The notes: generated by a model not told the origin, from the sequence alone. 17,613 nucleotides of DNA from Trachelipus rathkii (GCA_015478945.1 JABUQX010053367.1:12501-30113); one strand, 5' to 3'; shown: positions 1-9,231, counted from the first letter of the stretch. Numbers and translations: made by a program.

Positions 1-1990
1 TGGAATGAAGATGTGGAAGAGGCAGCAGTGGGTGAAAAGAACAAGAAAACGAGTGAGTTTCAGCGGAAGAACAGAAGAGAAATTCGCTTAATATGTGATA
101 GCAAGAAACAGAGCAGAGATGGTGAAGAGGGAGGCAAAAAGGCTGATGGCGGAAAGGATGGCAGACAGAATTGGGAGAGGATGCTGGTAAGGGAGGGAAA
201 GAAGAAGATTTTCAGCTCGGCAAAAACATATGAAAAAATCAACAGAAAACGCTATTTATAGTATCAAAAATAAAGAAGGGGAGGTACTTACAGCACAGGA
301 AGAGTTATATTAAAGGTGGACTGAATATTTTGGAGAACTTCTAAATGTAGAAGAGGGGAGGAATATGGAAGAGGATCAATATGTGAGAGAGGAGATGGAA
401 GGGGTTAATCCGATAACGATGGGAGAATACGAGGAGGCTTTGTCAAAAATGAAGAAAGGTAAAACATCAGGAGTAGATGAAATAGCTATCGAACTGATAT
501 AGGGAAGGAGAGGAAGAATGAAGAAGAAAATAATTTGTGGAACTTTTTAATAAATGTTGGATGGAGGGTGTAGTTTCCGGTAGATGGGGGAGAATATATT
601 TGTTTTGCCCATTTATAAGGAAAAGGTGATACTGGAGATTGCTGGAACTATAGAGGATAGCTTTATTGGATCTATATAGCGAAAGTGTTAACGAAAGGAT
701 TTTAATGAAGAAGTTGATTTATGAGGAGTGATAGAGATATCAGTCTGGGAGAGGACAATATTGGTACAGGAAGGGCAGGAGTACTCGGATCTGTTGTTTT
801 CTTTAAGAATAGTGTTGGGAGAAGAGCTGGAATTAATAAAACAGCTTATATATCATGCTTTCTTTGTTACCTAAGAAGGCTTGAACTCTTGGTACCACAG
901 AGCCATGACCTTTGGCAAAGGATTTGGTGGGAAGTGTACGGAGTGGAGGAAAGAAACTCGAGGATGTAGCAATAAAAAGCGGTTTGTATAGCGTTTGTGA
1001 GTGTAACGTGAGAACTGGATGTCAAAAATGAGAATGGTTTGAGGTGGGGAGGAGTCAGACAGGGTAGTGTCCTGTCTTTCTACTCTTTATAAGCTTACTT
1101 AGAGTAGTAAGCAGGAAGGTTAAAGAGGACATTACCTGAATCTGGATTGGTGAATATAATGGTGTAGCGATGATTTGGCATGTTGGAGTGGGGAGGAGGG
1201 GGTAATTGAGAGGACTTATGGAAAGTTTTTGACAGAAATTTGAGGGAGGTGTTTCAGAGATGAATACAGAAAAGGCAGTGATAATGAGAGTGGGTAGGAA
1301 GGATGAGAATAGGATTCGCATTGATGATGATAGATTGAGAAATGTGGATCAGTCTTGTTTACCTGGGTGGCGTATTTACAAAGCAAGGGATGATGTGTAC
1401 GGGAAGTGGGCAAGAATGGAAACAATACCGAAGAACACAATGAGAGCGTTATATTTCCAATTATGAAGGATTCGGTTGTGATGGATTTATAAAAGTGAAG
1501 AAGATTATATTTGATAGCATACTGGTACTTACATTGACATAATGCAGCAGAACTGGAGCTTACAACAAGATAGCGAAAAAAGGATCGAGCTGCTGAAAAT
1601 TAAGGTGTTGAGGACGATAGTGGGAAAGACGAAGGAGAGATAGAGTGAGAAACGCAAATGGGTTAGGGAGAGAGTGGTGTGGTGCCTGTGTTGAGAACAG
1701 GCTAGATTCCGATTGTATCTTGAGATGGTGGCATATATAAGGATGCCGGGGAACGAGTTGCAAGTATGGTGTGGTGGTCGGAGGGAGTGAGGGAGTAAGG
1801 CCGAGAGGAAAACCGAGGGGAAGATGGAAAGGATTGCGTGGAGACGTTAAGCTCTGAAGAAGACATGGAATGCCCGCGTGCGTCCAGCCTGATGGAGGAT
1901 GGTTGTTATCTTCTGGAAATTGTGACTGCTGGACAATCGATGTTGTCCTCTTCTGCTGACAGGGGCCGTGGCCCCTGAGGAAGACGTAGA
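1..1990 (+). pseudogene. Decayed non-LTR retrotransposon, reverse transcriptase (3' part)
   Basis: A run of short frames, switching phase many times, resembles the ORF2 of RTE/CR1-like non-LTR elements. The frame is already open at base 1 (WNEDVEEAA...), so the endonuclease half lies upstream. Around 240-500 there is the pre-RT linker (RWTEYFGELLN, then KMKKGKTSGVDEIAIEL). The RT core follows at about 720-1250, with a YGVEE segment near 930-955 and VRQGSVLS near 1055-1080. The thumb segment is at 1260-1380 (MNTEKAVIMRV, then DDRLRNVDQ). The C-terminal part at 1700-1860 still shows RMPGNEL and a GKPRGRWKDCVETL-like stretch. The RT metal-binding aspartates cannot be recognised, and several stops and frameshifts make it inactive. 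The clade is uncertain; membership in the non-LTR class is fairly firm. Confidence 0.75.
1931..1977 (+). other. Two adjacent hairpins at the 3' end of the non-LTR element
   Basis: GGACAA (1931-1936) pairs with TTGTCC (1943-1948) around a 6-base loop. Directly after it, CAGGGGCC (1960-1967) pairs with GGCCCCTG (1970-1977) around GT. Both stems are perfect. The second ends on the TGA that would close the C-terminal frame. Some non-LTR reverse transcriptases recognise 3' stem-loops in their own RNA; that role here is inference. Confidence 0.5.
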
Positions 1991-2280
1991 ACGTAGTTAT
2001 ATATACTATATTATAGTATATTACCACTATATATATATATTATATATATACTTATATATATATATACTTATTTATATATATACCTCTAGTATATATATAT
2101 TCTATATTATATATTTGTATATATATATACTATAGGATAATAATAAATGTATACCTATTTATATAATATATATATTTAGTATATATACTATACTATATAC
2201 TATACTATAATATATATAATATAGTATATAATATATATATATAGTATATATATAGTAATATATATATATATAGTATGTAT
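1990..2280. repeat. Cryptic TA-rich simple repeat
   Basis: This stretch is almost entirely TA dinucleotides broken by TATAGTATA and TACTATA variants. It starts directly at the end of the non-LTR remnant. It is an interrupted microsatellite with no coding content; short frames here are low-complexity artefacts. Confidence 0.85.
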
Positions 2281-2562
2281 CATAGAACATAAAAATCAAT
2301 GTATTTAAACCAAAAAAATTAACTTTTAAATATTATATATAATAAATTCTATATATACCAAATTTCATATTTAACAAAAAAAAAAAAAAAAAAAAAAAAA
2401 AAAACATTTTTAAAATTTTTCGAGAAATGAAACTGAAATGAACAAAAAGTTTGTAGTTCTCCTACCGACGAATGCAACCGATTCTTATTTTGGTATCTTT
2501 TTCGCACTTTAGTTGCCGTAAAATTAGATATATTTTTTATAGGGTAACAAACAATTTAATAT
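2281..2562. other. Unassigned AT-rich stretch with a poly(A) run
   Basis: I see no gene here. An uninterrupted run of 29 A lies at 2376-2404. It could be the tail of a retroposed copy, but no recognisable element body precedes it. Confidence 0.5.
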
Positions 2563-2564
2563 TT

Positions 2565-2646
2565 ATATGATATATATATATAATACTAGTATATATATAT
2601 ATTATATATATACTATAGATATAATATACTATGATATATATATATA

Positions 2647-2689
<43 letters not shown>

Positions 2690-2725
2690 TATATTATTAT
2701 GATATCATATAGTGATATACTATCA
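2565..2725. repeat. (TA)n microsatellite
   Basis: TA repeats with few interruptions; the longest pure stretch is around 2634-2686. Confidence 0.9.
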
Positions 2726-2732
2726 TTATTTT

Positions 2733-2996
2733 ACACCCGGCCAGTGGGGTCTCGAGGCTCTAACGGGGAACAAAGGGGGGACGTTTTCCATACCCCGTAG
2801 GGCATGGGCCGAAGGAATCCCCCGAGACACCCAATACCAAAGAGCTGGTTTTCCGGAGACGCCTCACCCGAAGGGGAGGAAATAGTTCATTCACCTGTCG
2901 TCTCACATTACTGAAGGCCGAAGAACCTGAACTCCTGAGCAATTCCGGTGCGTGCTACTTTACACCTGGGTTCCCATTAGTTTAAAAAAAAAAATT
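2733..2996 (+). repeat. GC-rich repeat R, copy 1 (unclassified)
   Basis: A sharp GC-rich island in AT-rich DNA. It aligns by eye, on the same strand, with the right arm of the inverted repeat at about 15288-15465. Shared landmarks in order are a GGCTC..AACG..GGGGA block, CATACC, GG(C/T)CG(A/G)AGGAA, GACAC, ACCAA, GGAGAC, a GTGC..TTTAC..C..GGG block, and TTAG followed by TTAAAAAAAAAAA (2980-2995). No protein is convincing in either strand. I do not recognise the family; it could be a SINE-like or foldback-derived repeat. Confidence 0.6.
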
Positions 2997-3262
2997 ATAA
3001 TCACTAACCTTTTATTTAATAATTATTTTGAAATTCCAATGGTATTCAAAAATAGTTCGTATATTTCTGGCCCTTTATGCTCTTCCTTCCAGACAATTAC
3101 TGAGCGAGGTAACTCATAAGAATTCCTTCTTTAATTACTAAACGTAATTAATCTAAAAATCGTTTTCTTATTGTAATCATTTGTAGACATGTTACCCAAT
3201 GCAGAGATATACATTAAAGGTGATTTTTCATTATTTCTTTATTTATTCTGAAGAACCATTTA
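2997..3262. other. Unassigned AT-rich stretch
   Basis: No gene is recognised. The first 40 bases (AACCTTT...AATTATTTTGA) weakly resemble the outer inverted-repeat arm at 15935-15998, which may be chance in AT-rich DNA. Confidence 0.3.
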
Positions 3263-3317
3263 ATGATATATACTATATATTACTCTATTATATATTATAT
3301 ATATGTAGTATATATAT

Positions 3318-3366
<49 letters not shown>

Positions 3367-3433
3367 CTAATATATATATATATATATTTATTATATATAT
3401 TGTAGGTATATATATTATATATATATATTTAAT
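3263..3433. repeat. (TA)n microsatellite
   Basis: Dense TA repeats with TATATTATAT variants; no coding content. Confidence 0.9.
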
Positions 3434-3712
3434 AGTTGGGTTTACCCCTCATTTACTTTTTTATCATTTTGTTTCTTTTATAGCAAGCTAAAAAACTACC
3501 TAAAAATATATATAATACCCGACGCCAAAGCATGCGTGCTTAGTTTAAGTAATTACTCTATAAAATTATAGAATGTTTTGTGTTTGTTTTAATATTTCAT
3601 TTCGATTTTTATTTTCTACATATATATATTAAACTTTTATTCTAAATAAACTTTTCTCAAAGTCTATAGTTTTTCCTTCCATTATGGTAATACTTCAACC
3701 AATACAATATTA
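3434..3712. other. Unassigned stretch
   Basis: AT-rich sequence of ordinary complexity; no gene, repeat or RNA was recognised. Confidence 0.4.
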
Positions 3713-3882
3713 TTTATATATATATATATTATATATTATATACTTATGCTTTTATATATTTATATTAAGTACTAATTTTGATATTATTTGTATACTTATA
3801 TATATATTATTATATATAATTATATATATATATTTATATATATTAAGTATATATTATAGGTATATATATATATTTTTATAAT
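3713..3882. repeat. TA-rich cryptic microsatellite
   Basis: Interrupted TA repeats with TTATATATATATT units. Confidence 0.85.
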
Positions 3883-4502
3883 TCCTTTATACGTTGCTTG
3901 ATCTATGTAATTCACTCGACTCACGTACTGAGCATTGAGCGACTCGACGACTCGAGTCATCGCTCTCCAAAATTAAATCTGAACCAAAAATATCAATTTT
4001 GCCGGTTAGTTTGTTAGGGAAAGTTAGGCTAGCTTAGGTTAGGTTTAGGTTAGTGTTAGGATAAGGTTTGTTAGGTACTCATGTTCTTATGGAAAATAAT
4101 CTTTCTGTTAATTCGTTATTATCTAAATAAAGTTCAATTTATTTGTAAATCTCAACAATAAAAGTCAGGCTTTTTTGACACACTTTTATGTTCTCTAAAT
4201 ATTGCCTAGGCTATGCTCAGACTTTCCATATTTCTATTTTTTTATTATATTTAATTTGTGTTTCGAAAAATTGCTATCTATTAAACATGATGAAATTAGT
4301 AACATTATTGACATATTCTATGAAGAACATATTTCATATTTTTTGCTTCCCTAAATTTCTTTATTATTTTTAATTTATATTTTTATTTGTTTAGTTATGA
4401 CAAAATAATTAAATAAAAAAATTCGAGGTATTTCCGAATTGTAATAATTTAATCGATATAATTGAGTGCAAGAAAATTTTTCATGGTCACGAATTACAGC
4501 TT
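3883..4502. other. Unassigned stretch containing the TTAGG cluster
   Basis: It holds a GACTCG-rich segment (3914-3965, including the palindrome GACTCGAGTC at 3949-3958) and the TTAGG cluster listed separately. The remainder, 4080-4500, is AT-rich with no recognisable gene. Confidence 0.4.
4014..4075 (+). repeat. Interstitial TTAGG telomere-like cluster
   Basis: Seven TTAGG pentamers lie within 62 bases, starting at 4014, 4024, 4034, 4039, 4045, 4056 and 4071, all on the + strand. Only two are directly adjacent, so it is a degenerate array. TTAGG is the usual arthropod telomere repeat. Confidence 0.6.
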
Positions 4503-4652
4503 TCCTATATATATAAGTATTATATATATTTACGTGATAGTATATTATGACTTATATTATTTCTATTAATTACTATTATATTATGTATTACTATATATTA
4601 TATATTTTATATATACTATATTTATATATATATATATATATATGTATTTAGG
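4503..4652. repeat. TA-rich microsatellite abutting the left LTR
   Basis: Interrupted TA repeats ending in a pure run near 4622-4642. It runs directly into the low-coordinate LTR, so the target-site duplication cannot be read. Confidence 0.85.
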
Positions 4653-5295
4653 TAACTTTTTTTATTATACATTTCTTATCATCTATGAAATGAAAATTTA
4701 TACATAGTTAGTCCATGCCACCTTAAATTCATACACTAAGGTAAAACTAGAAAATTAATTATACTTCTATACTTTCAAATCTAAACTTTACGTTAGATCA
4801 AACCTGTGTAAGTCCCCAATTTGATAGGAATTCTGTAATGTTTCATAGGAGGGGGCTTACAGCTCAGTGATAATATACGTATTTTAATTAAGGAGAACTT
4901 AAATTAAAGAACACAACAGATTAAGTGATATGTTATAAAAAAGAAAAACTAAGTAGTATTATAGGAGCTTACCGTAATTTATACATTCTCGGATAAATCC
5001 TAAGGTGATTGATGATTAAATTGACTTATAAAGACAATCGAACGCTCTTCCCGTGCACGGGGCTTGAAATTACTTACAGACTGAGTTAACTACATACCTT
5101 CTTCCATGTATACTTTGTGAACAAAAAAGCCCCGTGTCTAGGTTATTATCCAACGTTCCTGATATGACGTCATCAAACCTCGGGATTATAAAAATTGTGT
5201 CAAGAGTGGTATGCCTTCTTTTATCCTTCTCCCCCGCTCCCTCATCTCCCTTTTCTCCAAAACAAATCACTAACTTCCTTGGTGTCGTAATATTT
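4653..5295 (-). repeat. 3' LTR (low-coordinate copy)
   Basis: A direct repeat of about 12725-13265. Shared blocks include GAGCTTACCGTAAT, GGATAAATCCTAAGGTGAT, CCGTGCACGGG, CTGAGTTAA, CCTTCTTCC, GATATGACGTCATCAAACC and CTTGGTGTC. By eye the copies are roughly three-quarters identical. This copy has about 70 extra bases, partly pyrimidine-rich (about 5181-5252), that the other lacks. At the presumed sense 5' edge it reads CGACACCAAGG where the other copy has TGACACCAAGG. The outer edges are approximate. Confidence 0.85.
5164..5173. promoter_or_regulatory. CRE/ATF palindrome in 3' LTR
   Basis: ATGACGTCAT is the full palindromic consensus for CREB/ATF-type bZIP factors. It sits in a 19-base block (5160-5178) identical to the other LTR, while adjacent sequence has diverged. 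Confidence 0.5.
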
Positions 5296-5316
5296 GATAA
5301 CCTCCGGGGGGCAAAA

Positions 5317-5345
5317 GAAAAGAAAAATTTATGATTTTTCTTTTC
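5317..5345 (-). promoter_or_regulatory. Candidate polypurine tract within a perfect hairpin
   Basis: On the - strand the purine run GAAAAGAAAAA (5345-5335) lies about 40 bases upstream of the 3' LTR edge, near where the plus-strand primer is expected. It is half of a perfect 12-bp inverted repeat (5317-5328 with 5334-5345, 5-base loop). The PPT role is inferred from position and composition only. Confidence 0.4.
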
Positions 5346-5461
5346 GCACCTCCATCATTGAGAGGGCCAGGAAGAGGACAAGAAGGACCACTCAAGACAA
5401 TTAATTTTAGAATTATTTAATTAATATTTATATCACCTTGTTAGTGAATAAATTAAAATTA

Positions 5462-5643
5462 AAGACCCAAATTGTGGTCTTATAATCAATTTATTTGTTT
5501 ATGTACTAATATTTAATGTTCACAGAAATTGTTCATTCAGAACCCAAATTGTGGTCGTTATATTTGAATTTTCTAATGAGATGTCTAAAGAATTATAAGA
5601 ATTATGGTCAATAAGTTCATTTAGACCTCAAATTGTGTGTCTT
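5462..5643 (-). repeat. About 80-bp tandem repeat, three copies, hairpin-forming
   Basis: The + strand core CCCAAATTGTGGTC recurs at 5462-5481 and 5540-5559, and as CCTCAAATTGTGTGTC at 5622-5643, about 80 bases apart. GTTCATT precedes copies 2 and 3. Copy 1 folds as AAGACC/GGTCTT (6 bp) and copy 3 as AGAC/GTCT. It lies in the 3' UTR of the retrotransposon. Confidence 0.55.
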
Positions 5644-5734
5644 GTAATGATTTTCAAATTATTATCTGAAATGTGATAAAGTAAAAAAATTTATTTATGG
5701 GCTACAAACAAAATTGTTTATAGTAACCCAAAAG

Positions 5735-5736
<2 letters not shown>

Positions 5737-5794
<58 letters not shown>
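5737..5794. repeat. Homopolymer T58 (A58 in element sense)
   Basis: An uninterrupted run of 58 T. In the element's sense strand it is poly(A) inside the 3' UTR. It may be an expanded A tract or the tail of a secondary insertion; the length may be affected by assembly error. Confidence 0.8.
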
Positions 5795-5800
<6 letters not shown>

Positions 5801-6063
5801 GTTTATGACTACAATTATGCTCATAAGCTCGTTTAAGAATTATAATTAATGTATTAAACATTTAGAATTATTTAAACCTAAAATTTAAACCTAATTAAGC
5901 ACTGAGAATTTTTTAAATCTAATATTTTAAAATTATATAGAAAAATTTCACAAAAGAAAGGTGTTGCATTTTTTTTCTATTTTGTACATCATCCTCACCT
6001 TTATTTCATGAAATTTTAAATTACACCCTCTCTAATTTTGCCCTTCAAGAAAATATTAGCCTT

Positions 6064-6756
6064 TCAAGCTGCTGTTCTTTTTGGGCGAGCTGAATTAAGT
6101 AATGGGCTATCTGAAGGAACTGCTGGAGAGGTTATGTCAACATTAGGTATTGTTTTATTAGGGGTTCTCAGTGTGGTCTCTAATGGGTAAAGAAGTGTGA
6201 TGTCTCTTGTTGTTATGCCTGTGGCTGTTTTCAACCGAGCAACTCTACTAACCCCATCTTCCCCTGTCAGGAGTTCTATAACTCTACCAAGTGCCCAGGA
6301 AATACGTGGAGTTGTGTTATGAATTAGGACAACATCACCCACTTTAATAAGATTTTCCCAAGAACCCACATTGTCTTTGTGAAATTGTCGCAAAGACAAA
6401 AGATATTCATTTGTCCACCTATCTGTGAAGTGTTTTTTGGCTTTTAAGCGATTTTTAAGTCTTTCTAAGAATTGATCTCTATCAACCAAAAAATCTATGT
6501 CATCCTGATCTATGTCTTCAGGCATTCCATCATTTGACCTACCCTTAAGAAGATGATTAGGGGTAAGAGATTCTGGTGAGTTAAGATCATTATTTACATA
6601 AGTTAAAGGGCGATTATTTACAATATTTTCTATTTCTGTCAGAAGAGTTAATAATTCAAAAAAATTAAGGTGTCTAAAACCTACAGATTTTTTAAGACAA
6701 TCTTTTACAGTTTTTATACAACGTTCCCATATTGACCCGTGCCATGGACTTTTCAC
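6064..6756 (-). CDS. pol: BEL/Pao pol: integrase C-terminal part and DUF5641
   Basis: 230 residues, the end of the same polyprotein in another phase; the phase is open upstream of the listed Met and overlaps the end of the main pol frame, so one indel near 6790-6840 separates them. PWHGSIWERCIKTVK carries E11, the expected third acidic residue of the integrase D,D,E triad. IENIVNNRPLTYV and LTPNHLLKGR follow (about 42-72). DUF5641 runs from about 110 to 195: RWTNEYLLSLRQ, VGDVVLIHN, PRISWALGRVIEL, then TRDITLLYPLE. The tail (196-230) is Pro/Thr/Ser-rich and ends naturally. DUF5641 is a chromodomain-like C-terminal module of BEL/Pao integrases. Confidence 0.92.
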   Translation of the reverse strand: MKSPWHGSIWERCIKTVKDCLKKSVGFRHLNFFELLTLLTEIENIVNNRPLTYVNNDLNSPESLTPNHLLKGRSNDGMPEDIDQDDIDFLVDRDQFLERLKNRLKAKKHFTDRWTNEYLLSLRQFHKDNVGSWENLIKVGDVVLIHNTTPRISWALGRVIELLTGEDGVSRVARLKTATGITTRDITLLYPLETTLRTPNKTIPNVDITSPAVPSDSPLLNSARPKRTAA

Positions 6757-6772
6757 AGGTATATATTTCCAT

Positions 6773-9166
6773 TTAATGTGATTTTGTTCTAAATGAGAAA
6801 AGGACTGGGGACTTTGATAAAATTTGATTTATTAATTTTTCACCTTTTTGAAAATAAAGGGCATTGTCTGCAATTTTTGGGGTATTAAATCTTGCACAAA
6901 ATCTTCTAAAGGCTGCTAAAAAGGATTCAGCAGTTAAATCTTCAACTAAATCTAAGCTAATTGCCCTAGAAGCTGAACAAGTAAATAAAATTATATATAC
7001 TTTTATAGTACTTTTATTAAAAGTTACTGTAATACTTGAGGTGTAATCAATTCCTGTTGAGGAAAAAGGAAAGTCTAAAGTTACACGTTCCACAGGAAGT
7101 TGTGGAGGATTTGGTGTTTTAAAAGCATGTGAATGGATCCTTTTACAAAGTACACAGTCTTTTAATATAGACTTGACAGTTGCTCTACCTTTTGGGATCC
7201 AATAATTTTTTCTAATTTCTGTTAAAGTATGATTAACACCCATGTGGTATAATTTAATATGAATATTTCTAATTAAAAGGAATGTGAAATGAGAGTCTCT
7301 AGGCAATAGTATAGGATTTTTAGAGGCATAAGAAAGTTTGGCTTTCTCTATCCGACCTTTACATCTTAATATACCATTATGATCTAGGAATAAATTAAAT
7401 TCAGAAATTAGTGGAAGGTTGGAATCAGGCTTCCATTTAGCATTTGTTTGTAGAAAATTATATTCTTTATTAAAATGTACTTTTTGACTGTAAGTAATCC
7501 AATAATATATAGGAGTTAAACTACTATAATTCTGTTTCCTACATTTATAAATAAATTTGAGACAATAACCAGTGATTCTAATTAATTTATTAAAATTTGA
7601 ATAAGAACTAAGGTCTAATAAAGAATCAGGTTTTGATGGTAATGAAGAAACTTTACCTAAATTGCACATAATTGGTGTATCTTTCCAATTGATAGGATCT
7701 TGTAACAATTTTGGTCCATTAAACCAGGCCTTATTATTTTTAAGTAGTTTAAAACTAATACCTCTGGTAATGTAATCTGCAGGATTACAGTTAGTGGCCA
7801 CATACCTATAATTAATTTCACAAGTTGATTTACTGATTTCTTCTAATCTATTTTTAACAAACACATTTTTAGTGGTGAATAAAGTACCTTGATGTAACCA
7901 ATTTAAACATACTTGACTGTCTGTCCATAAAAAAATTTCAGAAATGTTCACACCACTTAATAATTCTAACAGATATTTAATAAGTTTTACACCCAGGCAT
8001 ATAGCTAATAATTCTAATTGAGGTATTGTTCTTTTTACTTTTAAAGGTACAACCTTTCCTTTTGAAAACAGTAGGTTAGGTTCCAAGCCCACTAAGTAAG
8101 CTACACACCCATAAGCTTGCATACTTGCATCTGCAAATACATGCAAAGAATGATTTGTATTTCTAGAACCCATATACCTATTAATTTTTATGGTTTGAAT
8201 TTTATTTAAATCTTTTGCCAGTTTTTGCCAATATTTAAAATTATCCCTTGATAATATTTCATCCCATCCCATTTCTGTTTTCCATAAATTTTGAAGAAAA
8301 ACACGAGATCTTATAGTGGAAGGAGTGAAAAATCCTATTGGGTCAAAAATTTTGGAGGCTTCTGATAAAACTTTTCGCTTTGTATTAGCATTAATATTTA
8401 AATCATATGCTTTAGTACTAATTGTATCATATTCTGCTGAATTTACATCTAATTCCCAACTCAGTCCCAGAAGTTTGATAGGAGAAACTCCACTATAGCT
8501 AAGTTGATCACTGTTAATTAAAAAATTAAGTAAATTTGAATTTGAAACCCACTCAGCTAAACTAAAATTTCCCTTCTGCATTATTTCTTTTGACTGGGTA
8601 TAGATACTATTTAATTCTGCTTCAGTATCCACAGACCCTATCAAATTATCTATATAAAAAGAATTTTTTAGAAACTGCAAAACTGGAGAATCAGGAAATG
8701 AATTAAGATGATATTTAATTGTTAGAGCCAATATACAGGGTGAACAAGTGGCTCCAAATGGGACAACCTTATACCTATAAGTCATGATTCCTTTAGAGGG
8801 ATCATTTGGCTCTTTATACCACAGAAATCTTAAGTGATTCCTATCATATTCTAATTTTAATTGTATACTTAAAAAAGCTTTTGCAATATCAGCAACTATA
8901 GCATATTTACCCAATCTAAAATTAATTAATACTTTGACAAGATCATTTACCATATTAGGACCCTGTACTAAACAATCATTTAAACTAATTTTATTTTTAT
9001 CTTTCAAACTACAATTATATACAACACGTAATTTGGTTGTTATAGAGTCTTCTCTATACACTCCTCTGTGAGTTAAATAGTGATTATTATTTACAGTATC
9101 AGTAGGAACCTCCTCTATAAAACCTCTCTCCAAATGGTCTTGAAATACTTTATCATATTCATTCAA
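6773..9166 (-). CDS. pol: BEL/Pao pol: reverse transcriptase, RNase H, integrase N-terminal and core
   Basis: 797 residues from the first Met; the frame is open a little further upstream. RT spans about 46-260: LRVVYNCS, motif A VADIAKAF with D93, VPFGATCSP, and motif C YIDN (171-174), where N174 takes the place of the second Asp of YxDD. A Pao-type connection follows (KIFDPIGFFTP, 272-282). RNase H shows D346 (FADAS), E385 (IPQLELLA), D416 (LWTDSQ) and D464 (NPADYITRG), all acidic residues kept. The integrase zinc domain is H641-x4-H646-x24-C671-x2-C674; the catalytic core shows D707 (TGIDY) and D767 (ADNA). The frame is lost after about residue 780. The encoded enzyme would copy and integrate the element. 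Confidence 0.95.
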   Translation of the reverse strand: MNEYDKVFQDHLERGFIEEVPTDTVNNNHYLTHRGVYREDSITTKLRVVYNCSLKDKNKISLNDCLVQGPNMVNDLVKVLINFRLGKYAIVADIAKAFLSIQLKLEYDRNHLRFLWYKEPNDPSKGIMTYRYKVVPFGATCSPCILALTIKYHLNSFPDSPVLQFLKNSFYIDNLIGSVDTEAELNSIYTQSKEIMQKGNFSLAEWVSNSNLLNFLINSDQLSYSGVSPIKLLGLSWELDVNSAEYDTISTKAYDLNINANTKRKVLSEASKIFDPIGFFTPSTIRSRVFLQNLWKTEMGWDEILSRDNFKYWQKLAKDLNKIQTIKINRYMGSRNTNHSLHVFADASMQAYGCVAYLVGLEPNLLFSKGKVVPLKVKRTIPQLELLAICLGVKLIKYLLELLSGVNISEIFLWTDSQVCLNWLHQGTLFTTKNVFVKNRLEEISKSTCEINYRYVATNCNPADYITRGISFKLLKNNKAWFNGPKLLQDPINWKDTPIMCNLGKVSSLPSKPDSLLDLSSYSNFNKLIRITGYCLKFIYKCRKQNYSSLTPIYYWITYSQKVHFNKEYNFLQTNAKWKPDSNLPLISEFNLFLDHNGILRCKGRIEKAKLSYASKNPILLPRDSHFTFLLIRNIHIKLYHMGVNHTLTEIRKNYWIPKGRATVKSILKDCVLCKRIHSHAFKTPNPPQLPVERVTLDFPFSSTGIDYTSSITVTFNKSTIKVYIILFTCSASRAISLDLVEDLTAESFLAAFRRFCARFNTPKIADNALYFQKGEKLINQILSKSPVLFSFRTKSH

Positions 9167-9231
9167 AATACCTGATAATTTTAATTTATTATGAAGTTTA
9201 CTTAAATGAGCTTTGGCTACAAAATAATTAT

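Larger units (their letters stand above)
5296..6063 (-). other. BEL/Pao 3' untranslated region
   Basis: Between the pol stop and the 3' LTR. It contains a three-copy tandem repeat (5462-5643), a 58-base homopolymer (T on +, 5737-5794) and the purine hairpin at 5317-5345. No protein is supported. Confidence 0.65.

Noticed and set aside
1055..2027. Minus-strand open frames opposite the non-LTR remnant
   Set aside because: Ser/Pro/Leu-rich strings opposite purine-rich coding sequence; the + strand carries recognisable RT landmarks.
2567..2800. Tyr/Ile-rich open frames over TA tracts (also at 3199-3405, 3684-3881, 14366-14569)
   Set aside because: They are translations of (TA)n repeats with no domain or codon signal.
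2730..2966. TTTACACC at 2730-2737 and 2959-2966 as a target-site duplication around the GC island
   Set aside because: The similarity to the right arm continues past 2966 to the A run, and the second copy lies within the repeat itself.
2733..2996. GC island as a host promoter or rRNA fragment
   Set aside because: It aligns to the R repeat arms, and I recognise no rRNA or promoter landmark.
5070..5334. Two 66-residue open frames on opposite strands in the 3' LTR
   Set aside because: They lie within the LTR, are not open in the other LTR copy, and resemble no known protein.
6864..8498. Antisense open frames within pol (6864-7046, 8316-8498)
   Set aside because: They are short shadows opposite a strongly supported RT/integrase reading frame.
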